From assembly GCA_029573975.1 (NCBI GenBank), contig JAKQBU010000251.1, positions 1 to 12,734 on the forward strand: 12,734 nt of DNA, given 5' to 3'. Below are positions 1-7,270 of this stretch, piece after piece. Source of the DNA: Planctomycetota bacterium. GTDB taxonomy: Bacteria; Planctomycetota; Phycisphaerae; Sedimentisphaerales; SM23-30. The notes under the pieces were generated by a model. The model saw only the letters and a program-made list of their open reading frames with translations, did not search any database and was not told where the DNA came from. The position numbers and the translations under genes were made by a program. Each line of letters opens with the position of its first letter. The first letter of the stretch is position 1.

Positions 1-2129
1 AGGTAGTCGCTGCGGAGCAGCGGGATGGCGCGACGCATGGTTTCCAGGTCGTTGCGGTGGCCGCCGGAGGCACAGGAGTCAATAATCATGCCCGGATGCT
101 TGGCCAGCAGGCCATCCCAGTAGGCCAGGTAACCCATGACATATTTGTTCTCGGTGATACCCTGGCGATTGGGCGTATCGTTCTTCTGCCAGAAGGGGAA
201 CGGATCGATGTTGTAGTCCTGACGATAGAGGTCGATGCCTTCGTCATCGATGATCTTGTTGAAATGATCGATGGCCCATTTCAGGGCATCGGGATTGCCC
301 AGGTTCAGCAGTCCGCCGCCGGCACCGCCGAATACCCAATCGGGGTGCTCTGTGGTCAGCCAGGTACCGCCGGCAACCCGTTCCGGCTCAAACCAGACGA
401 TGGTCTTGACGCCCACCTTATGGGCATGGTCGCTGATGGCCCGCAGACCGTTGGGGAACCGGTGTTCGCGACGATCCACTTCCCAGGTGCCGGTCCAGGG
501 CCAGCCTTTTTCGGCGGCGCCGACATACCAGCCTGCGTCCATCCACCAGAAATCAATTTTAAGGCCCTTCTTGAGGTAGCTGTCGATGAATTCGATCTGG
601 TTCTGTTCGTTGGCCTGGGTCATCTCGGCAAACTGGTGCGAGCTACAGGCGTTGAACATCGGTCGGGGGATGTTTTTCGGGATATTATGCTCGATCATCC
701 ACTGGCGCCAGGCATTCTGGCCGTCAATCCAGTCACCGCCTTTGCGGAATTGCAGAACAATCAGGGGGGTACGCACCATCTCGCCGGGCTGGAGCTGGAA
801 GTGCATGATTTTCTGACCGGCGGCTATGTGCAAGCCCCTGTTCTGGTCCCGCTGGTAATCGGCAAACCAGAAGCCGGGCCAGCCGACCACGGCAATCAGA
901 CCTTCGTTACCGGCTTCGAGATTGTAATAGGGCCAATTGCCGGCGGTGCCAGATTTGCGACCGAAAGGCTCGAAGTATGCCTGCTGGCCGGCATCGAGCA
1001 CGGTCATCTTGGGGGCATAATCGTCGGCGGTTACAAAAGTGCCGCTCCAGTGATGCAGACGATATTCGCTGCCGGAGGCCCGCTGGAAGTCGGCATCCAG
1101 GGCCTTGACGTTTTCAATGATCGGGGTATCGGACTTGCCGTTATTGGTCAGGTAAATGGTCCATTCGATGCTCTCATAATCGTTATATTCCAGGCCGTTC
1201 CACATGATTTGCAGGCCGGTTTTGGGGTCCTGCCAGGTGAGGATGTGGGCGGTACGATTTTTATCGAGTTTTTTATGTTCGGAGTCGAATTTCCAGTCCT
1301 TGAGAAATTCGCGGGAGGATTTGCCGTCATAGCTGAAGGAGAAGGGCGGCTGGGCATTTTTGGAATCGTATTTCTGCTCCCATTTGCCGTCGGCATTGTT
1401 GGGGCCGATCTTCATCTGGGCCACAGTGCTGGTCCAGAGGAGCCAATCCTGGGGCGGGGTGGAAAGATTTTCCACTTTGATGGTGAACTGGCCGACATAA
1501 TCGGCCAGATTGCTGGGCTTGGTCTCGCCGGGGCCGACGAAGTCCAGGTTGCCGGAAGCGGCGGGGGTTAAGATTTTGAAATCGGTAATGGTGTATTTTT
1601 TACCGGCGTTGGCGTCATTGTGAATCCAGAGGGAGCCTTCCACCCCATCATAGCTGAGCGAACCAGCGGCGGGAATATCGCTCATGGGCCAGCCCATGGT
1701 GTTATTGGCACTGTTGACCTTGAAGGCCGCCGGTTTGGCCGCATCGCGGGTGACCGGGGCAAAAACAGAAATGAGCGGCCGGTTTTTGTCCCGACCAAAC
1801 AGATTCATACCGAAAATACCGAGGTCGGCGTTGCATTCCAGATGGAAGGTGTAGGTGGTGCTGCCGGTTTCCGGGCTGAATTTCACCAGGCGGCTGCCGG
1901 GGTCATTCATCCATTTGGCCTGCCCGGCATTTTTGGCGATATCGCCGGGATACATAAAGATATCCCAGCAACCATCGGCGGGGCCGGTATTCCAGCGGGC
2001 GTGGCCGTCCTGTACGCCGTTTTCATTGCAGCCGAAAACGGTAATGGCTTCAAATTCCAGGCCGTAGCTGGCGGGGTTCAACATCAGGATTAACATCAGA
2101 GACAACAAGACGGGGGAAAGTTTCTTCAT
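1..2129 (-). CDS. Secreted GH36-type alpha-galactosidase, 3' end beyond the window
   Basis: The reading frame is open from the ATG to the left edge (709 full codons), so the C-terminus is missing. The start is supported by AGGAG six bases upstream. Residues 1-23 form a signal peptide (MKK, Leu-rich core, ASYG), so the enzyme is exported. Residues about 24-187 are an N-terminal beta-rich region I cannot name. About 190-480 fits the GH36 beta-supersandwich. From about 490 a TIM barrel follows, with WWMDAGW (528-534), WFEPE (579-583), YRQDYN with the likely nucleophile D638, and DSCASGGHRND with the likely acid/base D694. Family knowledge: GH36 enzymes are retaining alpha-galactosidases or related alpha-glycosidases acting on raffinose-type sugars or galactomannan side chains. 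The nucleophile sits in RQD rather than the classical KWD context, so substrate is uncertain. It has its own promoter and lies downstream of a barrel-fold lipoprotein on the same strand. Confidence 0.93.
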   Translation of the reverse strand, partial: MKKLSPVLLSLMLILMLNPASYGLEFEAITVFGCNENGVQDGHARWNTGPADGCWDIFMYPGDIAKNAGQAKWMNDPGSRLVKFSPETGSTTYTFHLECNADLGIFGMNLFGRDKNRPLISVFAPVTRDAAKPAAFKVNSANNTMGWPMSDIPAAGSLSYDGVEGSLWIHNDANAGKKYTITDFKILTPAASGNLDFVGPGETKPSNLADYVGQFTIKVENLSTPPQDWLLWTSTVAQMKIGPNNADGKWEQKYDSKNAQPPFSFSYDGKSSREFLKDWKFDSEHKKLDKNRTAHILTWQDPKTGLQIMWNGLEYNDYESIEWTIYLTNNGKSDTPIIENVKALDADFQRASGSEYRLHHWSGTFVTADDYAPKMTVLDAGQQAYFEPFGRKSGTAGNWPYYNLEAGNEGLIAVVGWPGFWFADYQRDQNRGLHIAAGQKIMHFQLQPGEMVRTPLIVLQFRKGGDWIDGQNAWRQWMIEHNIPKNIPRPMFNACSSHQFAEMTQANEQNQIEFIDSYLKKGLKIDFWWMDAGWYVGAAEKGWPWTGTWEVDRREHRFPNGLRAISDHAHKVGVKTIVWFEPERVAGGTWLTTEHPDWVFGGAGGGLLNLGNPDALKWAIDHFNKIIDDEGIDLYRQDYNIDPFPFWQKNDTPNRQGITENKYVMGYLAYWDGLLAKHPGMIIDSCASGGHRNDLETMRRAIPLLRSDY

Positions 2130-2233
2130 GGTAAACTCCTGTCAAAATGTAGGTACAAACGATACTTTTCCAGGTTCTTTGTCCAGATGAACGCTACGGT
2201 CATCAGACAAGGTCATTTTGCCACAACGGAAGG

Positions 2234-2261
2234 AGTATAGCAGGTCGGTAAAAATGTGCAA
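2234..2261 (-). promoter_or_regulatory. Extended -10 promoter for the GH36 gene
   Basis: Read on the minus strand, TATACT (2234-2239) is preceded by TGC, giving an extended -10 element, with a weak -35 TTGCAC (2256-2261) 16 bases upstream. Transcription would start near 2227, leaving a leader of roughly 98 bases before the ATG at 2129. This suggests the GH36 gene is transcribed separately from the lipoprotein gene upstream. The call is by eye only. Confidence 0.5.
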
Positions 2262-2325
2262 CCACAAAAATATAGCATCTCCATACGAAAAGAAAAATAA
2301 TTTTTATATAAAATAGCACGTTTTT

Positions 2326-3438
2326 CTAGTTAGAACCACCGGAGCGGCAGAGGTTAGCGAAATAGTTGTAAGCCCAGGTTTGGGAGCCGTCGGGGCGGAT
2401 GAGCCAGAAGCCGCGGAGGTCGTCTTTGGCCAGGGCGGTTTCGACGACGTTGGTGACGACGGTTTCGATCTGCTGGGGGGAAAATTCGTTTTCCGGGATG
2501 CCGAACTCGCCGATATAAACGCTGTTTCTGCCCCATACGACGCTGGCGGGCAGATGGTCTTTGATGAAGTCAACCGACTGGGCGAAGAGTTCGGGGTGTC
2601 CGTCCAGGGCGGCGAAGATCGAATCGTAGGAGGAATAGGAGACCAGGTCCACAAAGGTATAGGGAACGACCTGGTCGATCAGATTGGGTTTTCCCTCTTT
2701 CATGGTTTTGATGACCCGGTTGACTTCGACGGCATGATAGACGCGGACGCCTTTTTGCCCCATTTCGAGACGGGCCTGATTGACGCCGGCCTGGCGGGCA
2801 TTGAGCCAGGCGATCATGTTTTGAAAGACCTGGGGAGCGGGATCGACATTTTCATCGAAGGGATTGGGATTGGCCATGCGGGCCATCCAGTCGCCTTCCC
2901 AGTGCTGGAGGACAAATGTCTTGCCGGTGTTCTGATAGGCAGTCAGGAGGTATTTGGTCAATTCGTAAAATTGTTTGGTCTCATCCTGCATGTCCGCCAG
3001 CGTAATGCCGTTGACCCAATAATCATCCCGGCGGCCCAGGGAGGTGACGCAAAAGATGTAGGTGGTGAAGGGTTTGTTAAAAAAGTCCTGGAAATAGGGG
3101 AGTTTGGCCCCTTCCACCAGGCTGTTGACCTGTGGCCAGTTGCTGTTGTAGGAATAGACGTGTTCGGGATGTTCGGGGCGTTTGCCGTAGAACCAGATTT
3201 TGATGACGCGGCTGCCCATGCCCAGAAGCTGGTCCGCCCCTTCATTGAGGTTGTCCTTGTCGGTGAGGTAGTACATTCCTTTGACATGGGTGGAACCGAT
3301 GATATCGGGCAGGCTTTTATGCATGGGGGAATTATCCTTTGCGGATTTCAAGTTTTGGGGTTCGTTACAGCCGAGAAAATACGCCGTGACGGCAAGAGTG
3401 AGAATACTAATGATCACAAATGAGCCGATGGTTTTCAT
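2326..3438 (-). CDS. Lipoprotein with a (beta/alpha)8-barrel glycoside-hydrolase-like fold
   Basis: This 370-residue protein starts at an ATG with AAGGGA upstream. Its N-terminus is a hydrophobic segment ending in FLGC, an imperfect lipobox with Cys24 as the lipid anchor, so it is probably attached to a membrane and faces outward. The body reads like a clan GH-A TIM barrel: beta strands such as VIKIWFYG (78-85), TFVLQHWEGDW (174-184), VRVYHAVEVNRV (231-242), LVSYSSYD (265-272) and VYIGEFGIPE (307-316). Glu311 in GEFG sits like a GH5-type nucleophile on strand 7, and Glu181 in HWEGDW or Glu238 could be the acid/base. The usual Asn-Glu pair of clan A is absent, so I do not assign a GH family or substrate. 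Its neighbour is the secreted GH36 enzyme, which suggests a role in glycan use. Hydrolytic activity is inference. Confidence 0.8.
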   Translation of the reverse strand: MKTIGSFVIISILTLAVTAYFLGCNEPQNLKSAKDNSPMHKSLPDIIGSTHVKGMYYLTDKDNLNEGADQLLGMGSRVIKIWFYGKRPEHPEHVYSYNSNWPQVNSLVEGAKLPYFQDFFNKPFTTYIFCVTSLGRRDDYWVNGITLADMQDETKQFYELTKYLLTAYQNTGKTFVLQHWEGDWMARMANPNPFDENVDPAPQVFQNMIAWLNARQAGVNQARLEMGQKGVRVYHAVEVNRVIKTMKEGKPNLIDQVVPYTFVDLVSYSSYDSIFAALDGHPELFAQSVDFIKDHLPASVVWGRNSVYIGEFGIPENEFSPQQIETVVTNVVETALAKDDLRGFWLIRPDGSQTWAYNYFANLCRSGGSN

Positions 3439-3479
3439 GGTTTTCCCTTGGATTGCTATTTTCTATCATTTTCAGTACC

Positions 3480-3500
3480 GGTGTGCAATGCACACCCTAC
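3480..3500 (-). repeat. REP-like GTAG-headed palindrome
   Basis: On the minus strand GTAG is followed directly by a palindrome with 8-base perfect arms (GGTGTGCA, TGCACACC) around a single central base. A tetranucleotide head plus a short hairpin in extragenic DNA is the layout of REP elements mobilised by RAYT (TnpA-REP) proteins. It lies between the guaA stop and the lipoprotein start, the usual kind of location. No second copy or RAYT gene is in this window, so repetitiveness is not shown. It has no U-tract and is a poor intrinsic terminator, though the hairpin could affect mRNA stability. Confidence 0.5.
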
Positions 3501-3520
3501 ATAATAAGGGACATACTAAG

Positions 3521-5065
3521 TTATTCCCATTCGATGGTGGCGGGGGGTTTGCTGGAGATGTCATAGACGACACGGTTGACGCCGCGGACCTCGTTGATGA
3601 TACGGCTGGAGATGCGGGCGAGGACTTCGTAGGGGATATGGGACCAGTCGGCGGTCATGAAATCGGAGGTTTCGACGGCACGGAGGGCGATGACGTTTTC
3701 GTAGCTGCGGTCGTCGCCCATGACGCCGACGGAGCTGATGGGCAGCAGGACGGCCAGCGCCTGGCTGATGGTGCGGTAGAGGCCGGCGGCGGTGATTTCC
3801 TCGATGAGAATTTCATCAGCCTGGCGGAGGATTTCGAGGCGGGCGGGGGTGATGTCGCCGACGATGCGGACGGCCAGGCCGGGGCCGGGGAAGGGGTGCC
3901 GCCAGACGAGGTTTTCGGGCAGGCCCAGGTGTTCACCCAGGAGGCGGACTTCATCCTTGAAGAGGTCGCGGAGGGGTTCGACTAGTTCAAAGCCCAGTTT
4001 TTCCGGAAGTCCTCCGACATTGTGGTGTAGTTTGATATTGGCTGCCGGATTTCCGTCCTTGTGGCCCGATTCGATAACGTCGGGATAGAGGGTACCCTGG
4101 GCGAGAAATTTTGCGCCGGGGATACTATGAGCTGCGTGCACAAAGGCCTCGATGAATTCGTGTCCGATGATGATTCGCTTCTGCTGAGGATCCGTAACCC
4201 CGGCCAGCCGGGAGAGGAACTGGCCGGACCAATCCACCACGCGCAGGTCCAGGTGAAAGTGATCGCGAAAGGTAGCTTCGACATGATCCCGTTCTCCTTT
4301 CCGGAGCAGTCCGTTATCGACAAAAATACAGGTAAGCTGCGGCCCGACGGCCTTGTGGAGCAGAGCCGCCACGACGGAAGAATCCACCCCGCCGCTGAGA
4401 CCGCAAATCACATGGTGGCTTCCCACCTGAGAGCGGATTTTTTCGCAGGTATGTTCGATGAAATTGCCCATTTGCCAGTCGCCCCGGCAGCGGCAGATTT
4501 CGTAGAGAAAGTTGCGGAAGATCTGGGTGCCGCAGGGGGTGTGGGTTACTTCGGGGTGGAACTGAACGGCGTAGAAGGGCACTTTTTTATGGCGGACGGC
4601 GGCGAAGGGGCAGGTGCGGGTGGAACCGAGCGAGAGGAAATCGTCCGGCAGTTCATTGACCTGGTCGCCGTGGCTCATCCAGACGACCTTTTCGCCGGCC
4701 AGGTGGGCCAGGAGTTCGTCGCTGTCGCGGATGCGGAGGCGGGTAGAACCGTATTCGCGGGCGTGGGCGACGGAGACTTTGGCGCCGAGGAGATTGGAGC
4801 CGATCTGCATCCCGTAGCAAATGCCCAGGATCGGGACGCCGAGCTTCATGATATCCGGATTGCACTGGGGGGCGCCGGGGGCATAGACGCTGGCCGGTCC
4901 GCCGCTGAGGATGATGCCCTTGAGGTTCATTTTCCGCAATTCGTCACAGGGGATGTCATGGCGGCAGAGCAGGCTGTACACATGATGTTCGCGGACGCGG
5001 CGGGCAATCAACTGGGCGTATTGGCTGCCGAAATCAAGGATGGCAATGGTTTCTTCGTGGTTCAA
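3521..5065 (-). CDS. guaA: GMP synthase (glutamine-hydrolysing)
   Basis: The 514-residue protein has the full two-part GuaA architecture and normal family length. It converts XMP, ATP and glutamine to GMP in the cytoplasm. The N-terminal class I glutamine amidotransferase domain (about 1-195) carries the triad Cys83 in GICYGMQ, His170 and Glu172. The ATP-pyrophosphatase domain has the P-loop SGGVDSS (224-230). The C-terminal dimerisation domain ends in the conserved KPPATIEWE. The start codon is TTG (5063-5065), with GAGG five bases upstream. An in-frame TGA lies four codons before it, so no longer start exists, and the protein begins directly with the conserved [12 protein letters not shown]. 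It is the last gene of the guaB-lipoprotein-guaA unit, 39 bases after the lipoprotein stop. The weak start codon may lower its translation relative to guaB. Confidence 0.98.
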   Translation of the reverse strand: MNHEETIAILDFGSQYAQLIARRVREHHVYSLLCRHDIPCDELRKMNLKGIILSGGPASVYAPGAPQCNPDIMKLGVPILGICYGMQIGSNLLGAKVSVAHAREYGSTRLRIRDSDELLAHLAGEKVVWMSHGDQVNELPDDFLSLGSTRTCPFAAVRHKKVPFYAVQFHPEVTHTPCGTQIFRNFLYEICRCRGDWQMGNFIEHTCEKIRSQVGSHHVICGLSGGVDSSVVAALLHKAVGPQLTCIFVDNGLLRKGERDHVEATFRDHFHLDLRVVDWSGQFLSRLAGVTDPQQKRIIIGHEFIEAFVHAAHSIPGAKFLAQGTLYPDVIESGHKDGNPAANIKLHHNVGGLPEKLGFELVEPLRDLFKDEVRLLGEHLGLPENLVWRHPFPGPGLAVRIVGDITPARLEILRQADEILIEEITAAGLYRTISQALAVLLPISSVGVMGDDRSYENVIALRAVETSDFMTADWSHIPYEVLARISSRIINEVRGVNRVVYDISSKPPATIEWE

Positions 5066-5104
5066 GGCTTCCTCGGTTCAAGTAATTTATAGAGTTGATT
5101 ATCT

Positions 5105-5602
5105 TTACTCATCAATGGTTGAAGGTCCGGTTGGGCAGGTTTCTTCATAGGGTACATAGTATGTGCTGGTTAGCAGAGGGAAATTACCGCGGCTGGCCTG
5201 CTGTCGGCAGGGGGGGCTTTGCACCATATCCACGGGCAGCTTGATGATATTGACCAGGAACATAAACGGGCTGCCCGCCAGCGACAGGATATCGTCCTGC
5301 CGATAGATCTGAGCGGGACTGCGGCAGGTACCGGGGGATTCGAAGCAGTCTTCCAGGTAAAGGGAACAGTGCTCAACGGCGATATTTTCATAGGAGACGG
5401 TTTTTTCAGCCCAGCCGCGGCTGGGGGCGGGGGCTAGGAAAGCTGTGTTGCCGCACGTTTCGACGAGAGACTGGCTTTGGCAGCCGGCCAGCAGCAGGGA
5501 AACAACGATTATCGAAAGGTTTCCCTGTATTGTGCCGCTGTTTTTGACCCCCTTCCTTACGGTCGGGGCTATAATAAGACTATTTTTCGAGGTTGCCTTC
5601 AT
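5105..5602 (-). CDS. Small Cys-rich lipoprotein of unknown function within the gua operon
   Basis: This is a 165-residue protein whose family I do not recognise. It has an unusually long polar n-region (about 28 residues), then a hydrophobic core SIIVVSLLLAGC with a good lipobox and lipidated Cys41. The mature part has six more cysteines (C50, C79, C86, C93, C132, C156), which could form disulfides, and one hydrophobic stretch (about 108-128, LAGSPFMFLVNIIKLPVDMV). It starts at an ATG with GGAGG eight bases upstream. That Shine-Dalgarno lies inside the last codons of guaB, and no GTG or TTG alternative lies nearer the hydrophobic core. Only three bases separate it from guaB, so translation is probably coupled. 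Being a gene is well supported by operon packing and the lipobox; any link to guanine metabolism is only positional. Confidence 0.82.
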   Translation of the reverse strand: MKATSKNSLIIAPTVRKGVKNSGTIQGNLSIIVVSLLLAGCQSQSLVETCGNTAFLAPAPSRGWAEKTVSYENIAVEHCSLYLEDCFESPGTCRSPAQIYRQDDILSLAGSPFMFLVNIIKLPVDMVQSPPCRQQASRGNFPLLTSTYYVPYEETCPTGPSTIDE

Positions 5603-5605
5603 GGT

Positions 5606-7078
5606 TTATTCCTCCATGGAAATCAGAAACGACTGGTAGTTGGGGGCCTCTTTGGTAATGGCGATATCGTGCGGATGATTTTCGCGAACGGAGGCGGGGG
5701 AAATTTTAATGAAGCGGGAGTTTTTGCGCAGGGCCTCGATGTTGGGAGTGCCGCAATAGCCCATACCCGCCTTGAGGCCGCCGACGAGCTGATAGACGAA
5801 CTCCGCCAGGGTGCCGCGGTAGGGGACGCGTCCTTCGACGCCTTCGGGGACCATTTTGCCGCGGTCCTGTTTGGAGGACTGGCCGTAGCGCTCGGCGCTG
5901 CCGGTGACCATGGCGCCGAGGGAACCCATGCCGCGATATTCCTTGAATTGCCGGCCCTTGTAGATGACCAGGGTGCCGGGGGATTCTTCCAGACCGGCGA
6001 AGAGGGAGCCGAGCATGACGGTGGAGGCCCCTGCGGCCAGGGCTTTGGTGATATCGCCGCTATGCCGGATGCCGCCGTCGGCGATGATGGGGACCCCGCA
6101 TTCGTCGGCGGCCCGGGCACAATCCATGATGGCGGTAATCTGGGGCACACCGACACCGGAAACGACGCGGGTGGTGCAGATGGAGCCGGGGCCGATACCG
6201 ACGCGAATGGCATCGGCACCGGCCTCGACCAGGTCGCGGACCGCCTGAGCGGTGGCGACATTGCCAGCGACGATGTCGATGCGGTATTGTTTGCGGGTCT
6301 GTTTAACGGTTTCGATGACATTTTTCGAGTGCCCGTGCGCGGAATCGACCATGATGACGTCAACATCGTGGGCAATCAGTTGTTCCACCCGTTCGTAGTC
6401 ATGGACGCCGACGGAGGCACCAACCCGCAGGCGGCCGCGAGCATCCTTGCTGGCGTTGGGAAACTGCTGCATCCGTTCGATATCCCGCATGGTAATGAGG
6501 CCGGCCAAGCTGCCGTCGGGATTGACCAGGAGGAGTTTTTCGACCTTGTGCTTGTTGAGAATGGCCTGGGCCTGTTCGAGGGTGGTGTCGGGCGAGCTGG
6601 TGACCAGATTTTCGGCGGTCATGACGGATTCGATTTTCTGGTTAAAGTCTTCGAGAAATTTCAGGTCGCGACGGGTGAGGATGCCGACCAGCTTGCCGTT
6701 TTGCACGATGGGAATGCCGGAGACATTCTGTTCGGCCATGAGTTCGCGGGCCTTGCCGACGGAGTCGCCCGGTCCGAGGGTTACGGGATCGAGGATGATG
6801 CCGTTTTCGCTGCGTTTGACTTTTTCGACTTCGCGGGTCTGGTTTTTGATGGAAAGATTTTTGTGGATGATCCCCAAGCCGCCTTCCTGGGCCAGGGCGA
6901 TGGCCAGGGCGGATTCGGTCACGGTGTCCATGGGGGAGCTAATCAGAGGGATATTGATGGAGATATTGCGGGTGAACCGGGTGCTGGTGTCGGCCTGCGA
7001 GGGGAGAAAGTCGCTGCGGTCCGGCAACAGTAAAACATCGTCGAAAGTAATGGCTTCCTTGATGATTTTGGCATCCAT
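5606..7078 (-). CDS. guaB: IMP dehydrogenase
   Basis: The 490-residue protein is full length for bacterial GuaB, which oxidises IMP to XMP with NAD+, the committed step to GMP. It has the N-terminal [18 protein letters not shown] (48-56), and two CBS domains inserted at about 97-150 and 155-208 that in the family bind regulatory nucleotides. These are followed by the catalytic barrel with VDSAHGHS (244-251) and the catalytic Cys301 in [18 protein letters not shown] is the phosphate-binding segment, and the mobile flap with [11 protein letters not shown] is present. The start is an ATG with GAGG seven bases upstream. It is the first gene of the operon; its final codons contain the ribosome binding site of the lipoprotein gene. 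Confidence 0.98.
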   Translation of the reverse strand: MDAKIIKEAITFDDVLLLPDRSDFLPSQADTSTRFTRNISINIPLISSPMDTVTESALAIALAQEGGLGIIHKNLSIKNQTREVEKVKRSENGIILDPVTLGPGDSVGKARELMAEQNVSGIPIVQNGKLVGILTRRDLKFLEDFNQKIESVMTAENLVTSSPDTTLEQAQAILNKHKVEKLLLVNPDGSLAGLITMRDIERMQQFPNASKDARGRLRVGASVGVHDYERVEQLIAHDVDVIMVDSAHGHSKNVIETVKQTRKQYRIDIVAGNVATAQAVRDLVEAGADAIRVGIGPGSICTTRVVSGVGVPQITAIMDCARAADECGVPIIADGGIRHSGDITKALAAGASTVMLGSLFAGLEESPGTLVIYKGRQFKEYRGMGSLGAMVTGSAERYGQSSKQDRGKMVPEGVEGRVPYRGTLAEFVYQLVGGLKAGMGYCGTPNIEALRKNSRFIKISPASVRENHPHDIAITKEAPNYQSFLISMEE

Positions 7079-7145
7079 CTAAAAACCTCGTATCTGTTTG
7101 TCGGTAAAGAAATTAGGTGCTACAAGCCCTTTCTATTAATCCCAT

Positions 7146-7174
7146 AGTTTACCGCTGGGGGTTGGAATCGTCAA
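7146..7174 (-). promoter_or_regulatory. Sigma70-type promoter of the gua operon
   Basis: On the minus strand TTGACG (7169-7174) and TAAACT (7146-7151) are separated by exactly 17 bases. Transcription would start near 7139, giving a leader of about 60 bases before guaB. It sits just downstream of the terminator of the preceding gene, so the gua operon appears to start afresh here. I saw no obvious purine riboswitch fold in the leader. Confidence 0.65.
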
Positions 7175-7214
7175 GCCGCAAATCAGGCGGATAGGATTAA
7201 TTTTGCCCAATAAA

Positions 7215-7242
7215 AAACCCTCCGTATTCCTACGGAGGGTTT
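7215..7242 (-). terminator. Rho-independent terminator of the Met-rich exported protein gene
   Basis: A perfect 12-bp stem (AAACCCTCCGTA and its complement) encloses a four-base loop. On the minus strand it is followed by a run of T (TTTTTTA). It lies 28 bases after the stop of the 7271-9121 gene and before the gua promoter, and so insulates the two units. Confidence 0.9.
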
Positions 7243-7270
7243 ATCTATTGGAAGCTGCAAACGGAAAAAT

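Noticed and set aside
57..1571. 504-codon open frame on the plus strand
   Set aside because: It lies antisense to the GH36 gene, whose minus-strand translation carries clear family motifs throughout. The plus-strand protein is Gly/Val/Ile-rich with no recognisable domain and reflects GC-biased codons read backwards.
2302..2313. TTTTATATAAAA palindrome behind the lipoprotein gene as a terminator
   Set aside because: The stem is only A-T pairs and would not form a stable terminator hairpin, although it is AT-rich spacer DNA where transcription may end by other means.
2380..3423. 347-codon open frame on the plus strand
   Set aside because: It is a mirror of the lipoprotein gene, which has a ribosome binding site, a lipobox and sensible protein composition; the plus-strand product has none of these.
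5477..7033. 518-codon open frame on the plus strand
   Set aside because: It overlaps guaB almost completely. The GuaB protein is unmistakable and full length, and this frame is its antisense shadow.
7079..7145. Purine (guanine or PRPP) riboswitch in the guaB leader
   Set aside because: The leader is only about 60 bases and lacks the conserved three-way junction elements of a purine riboswitch as far as I can see.
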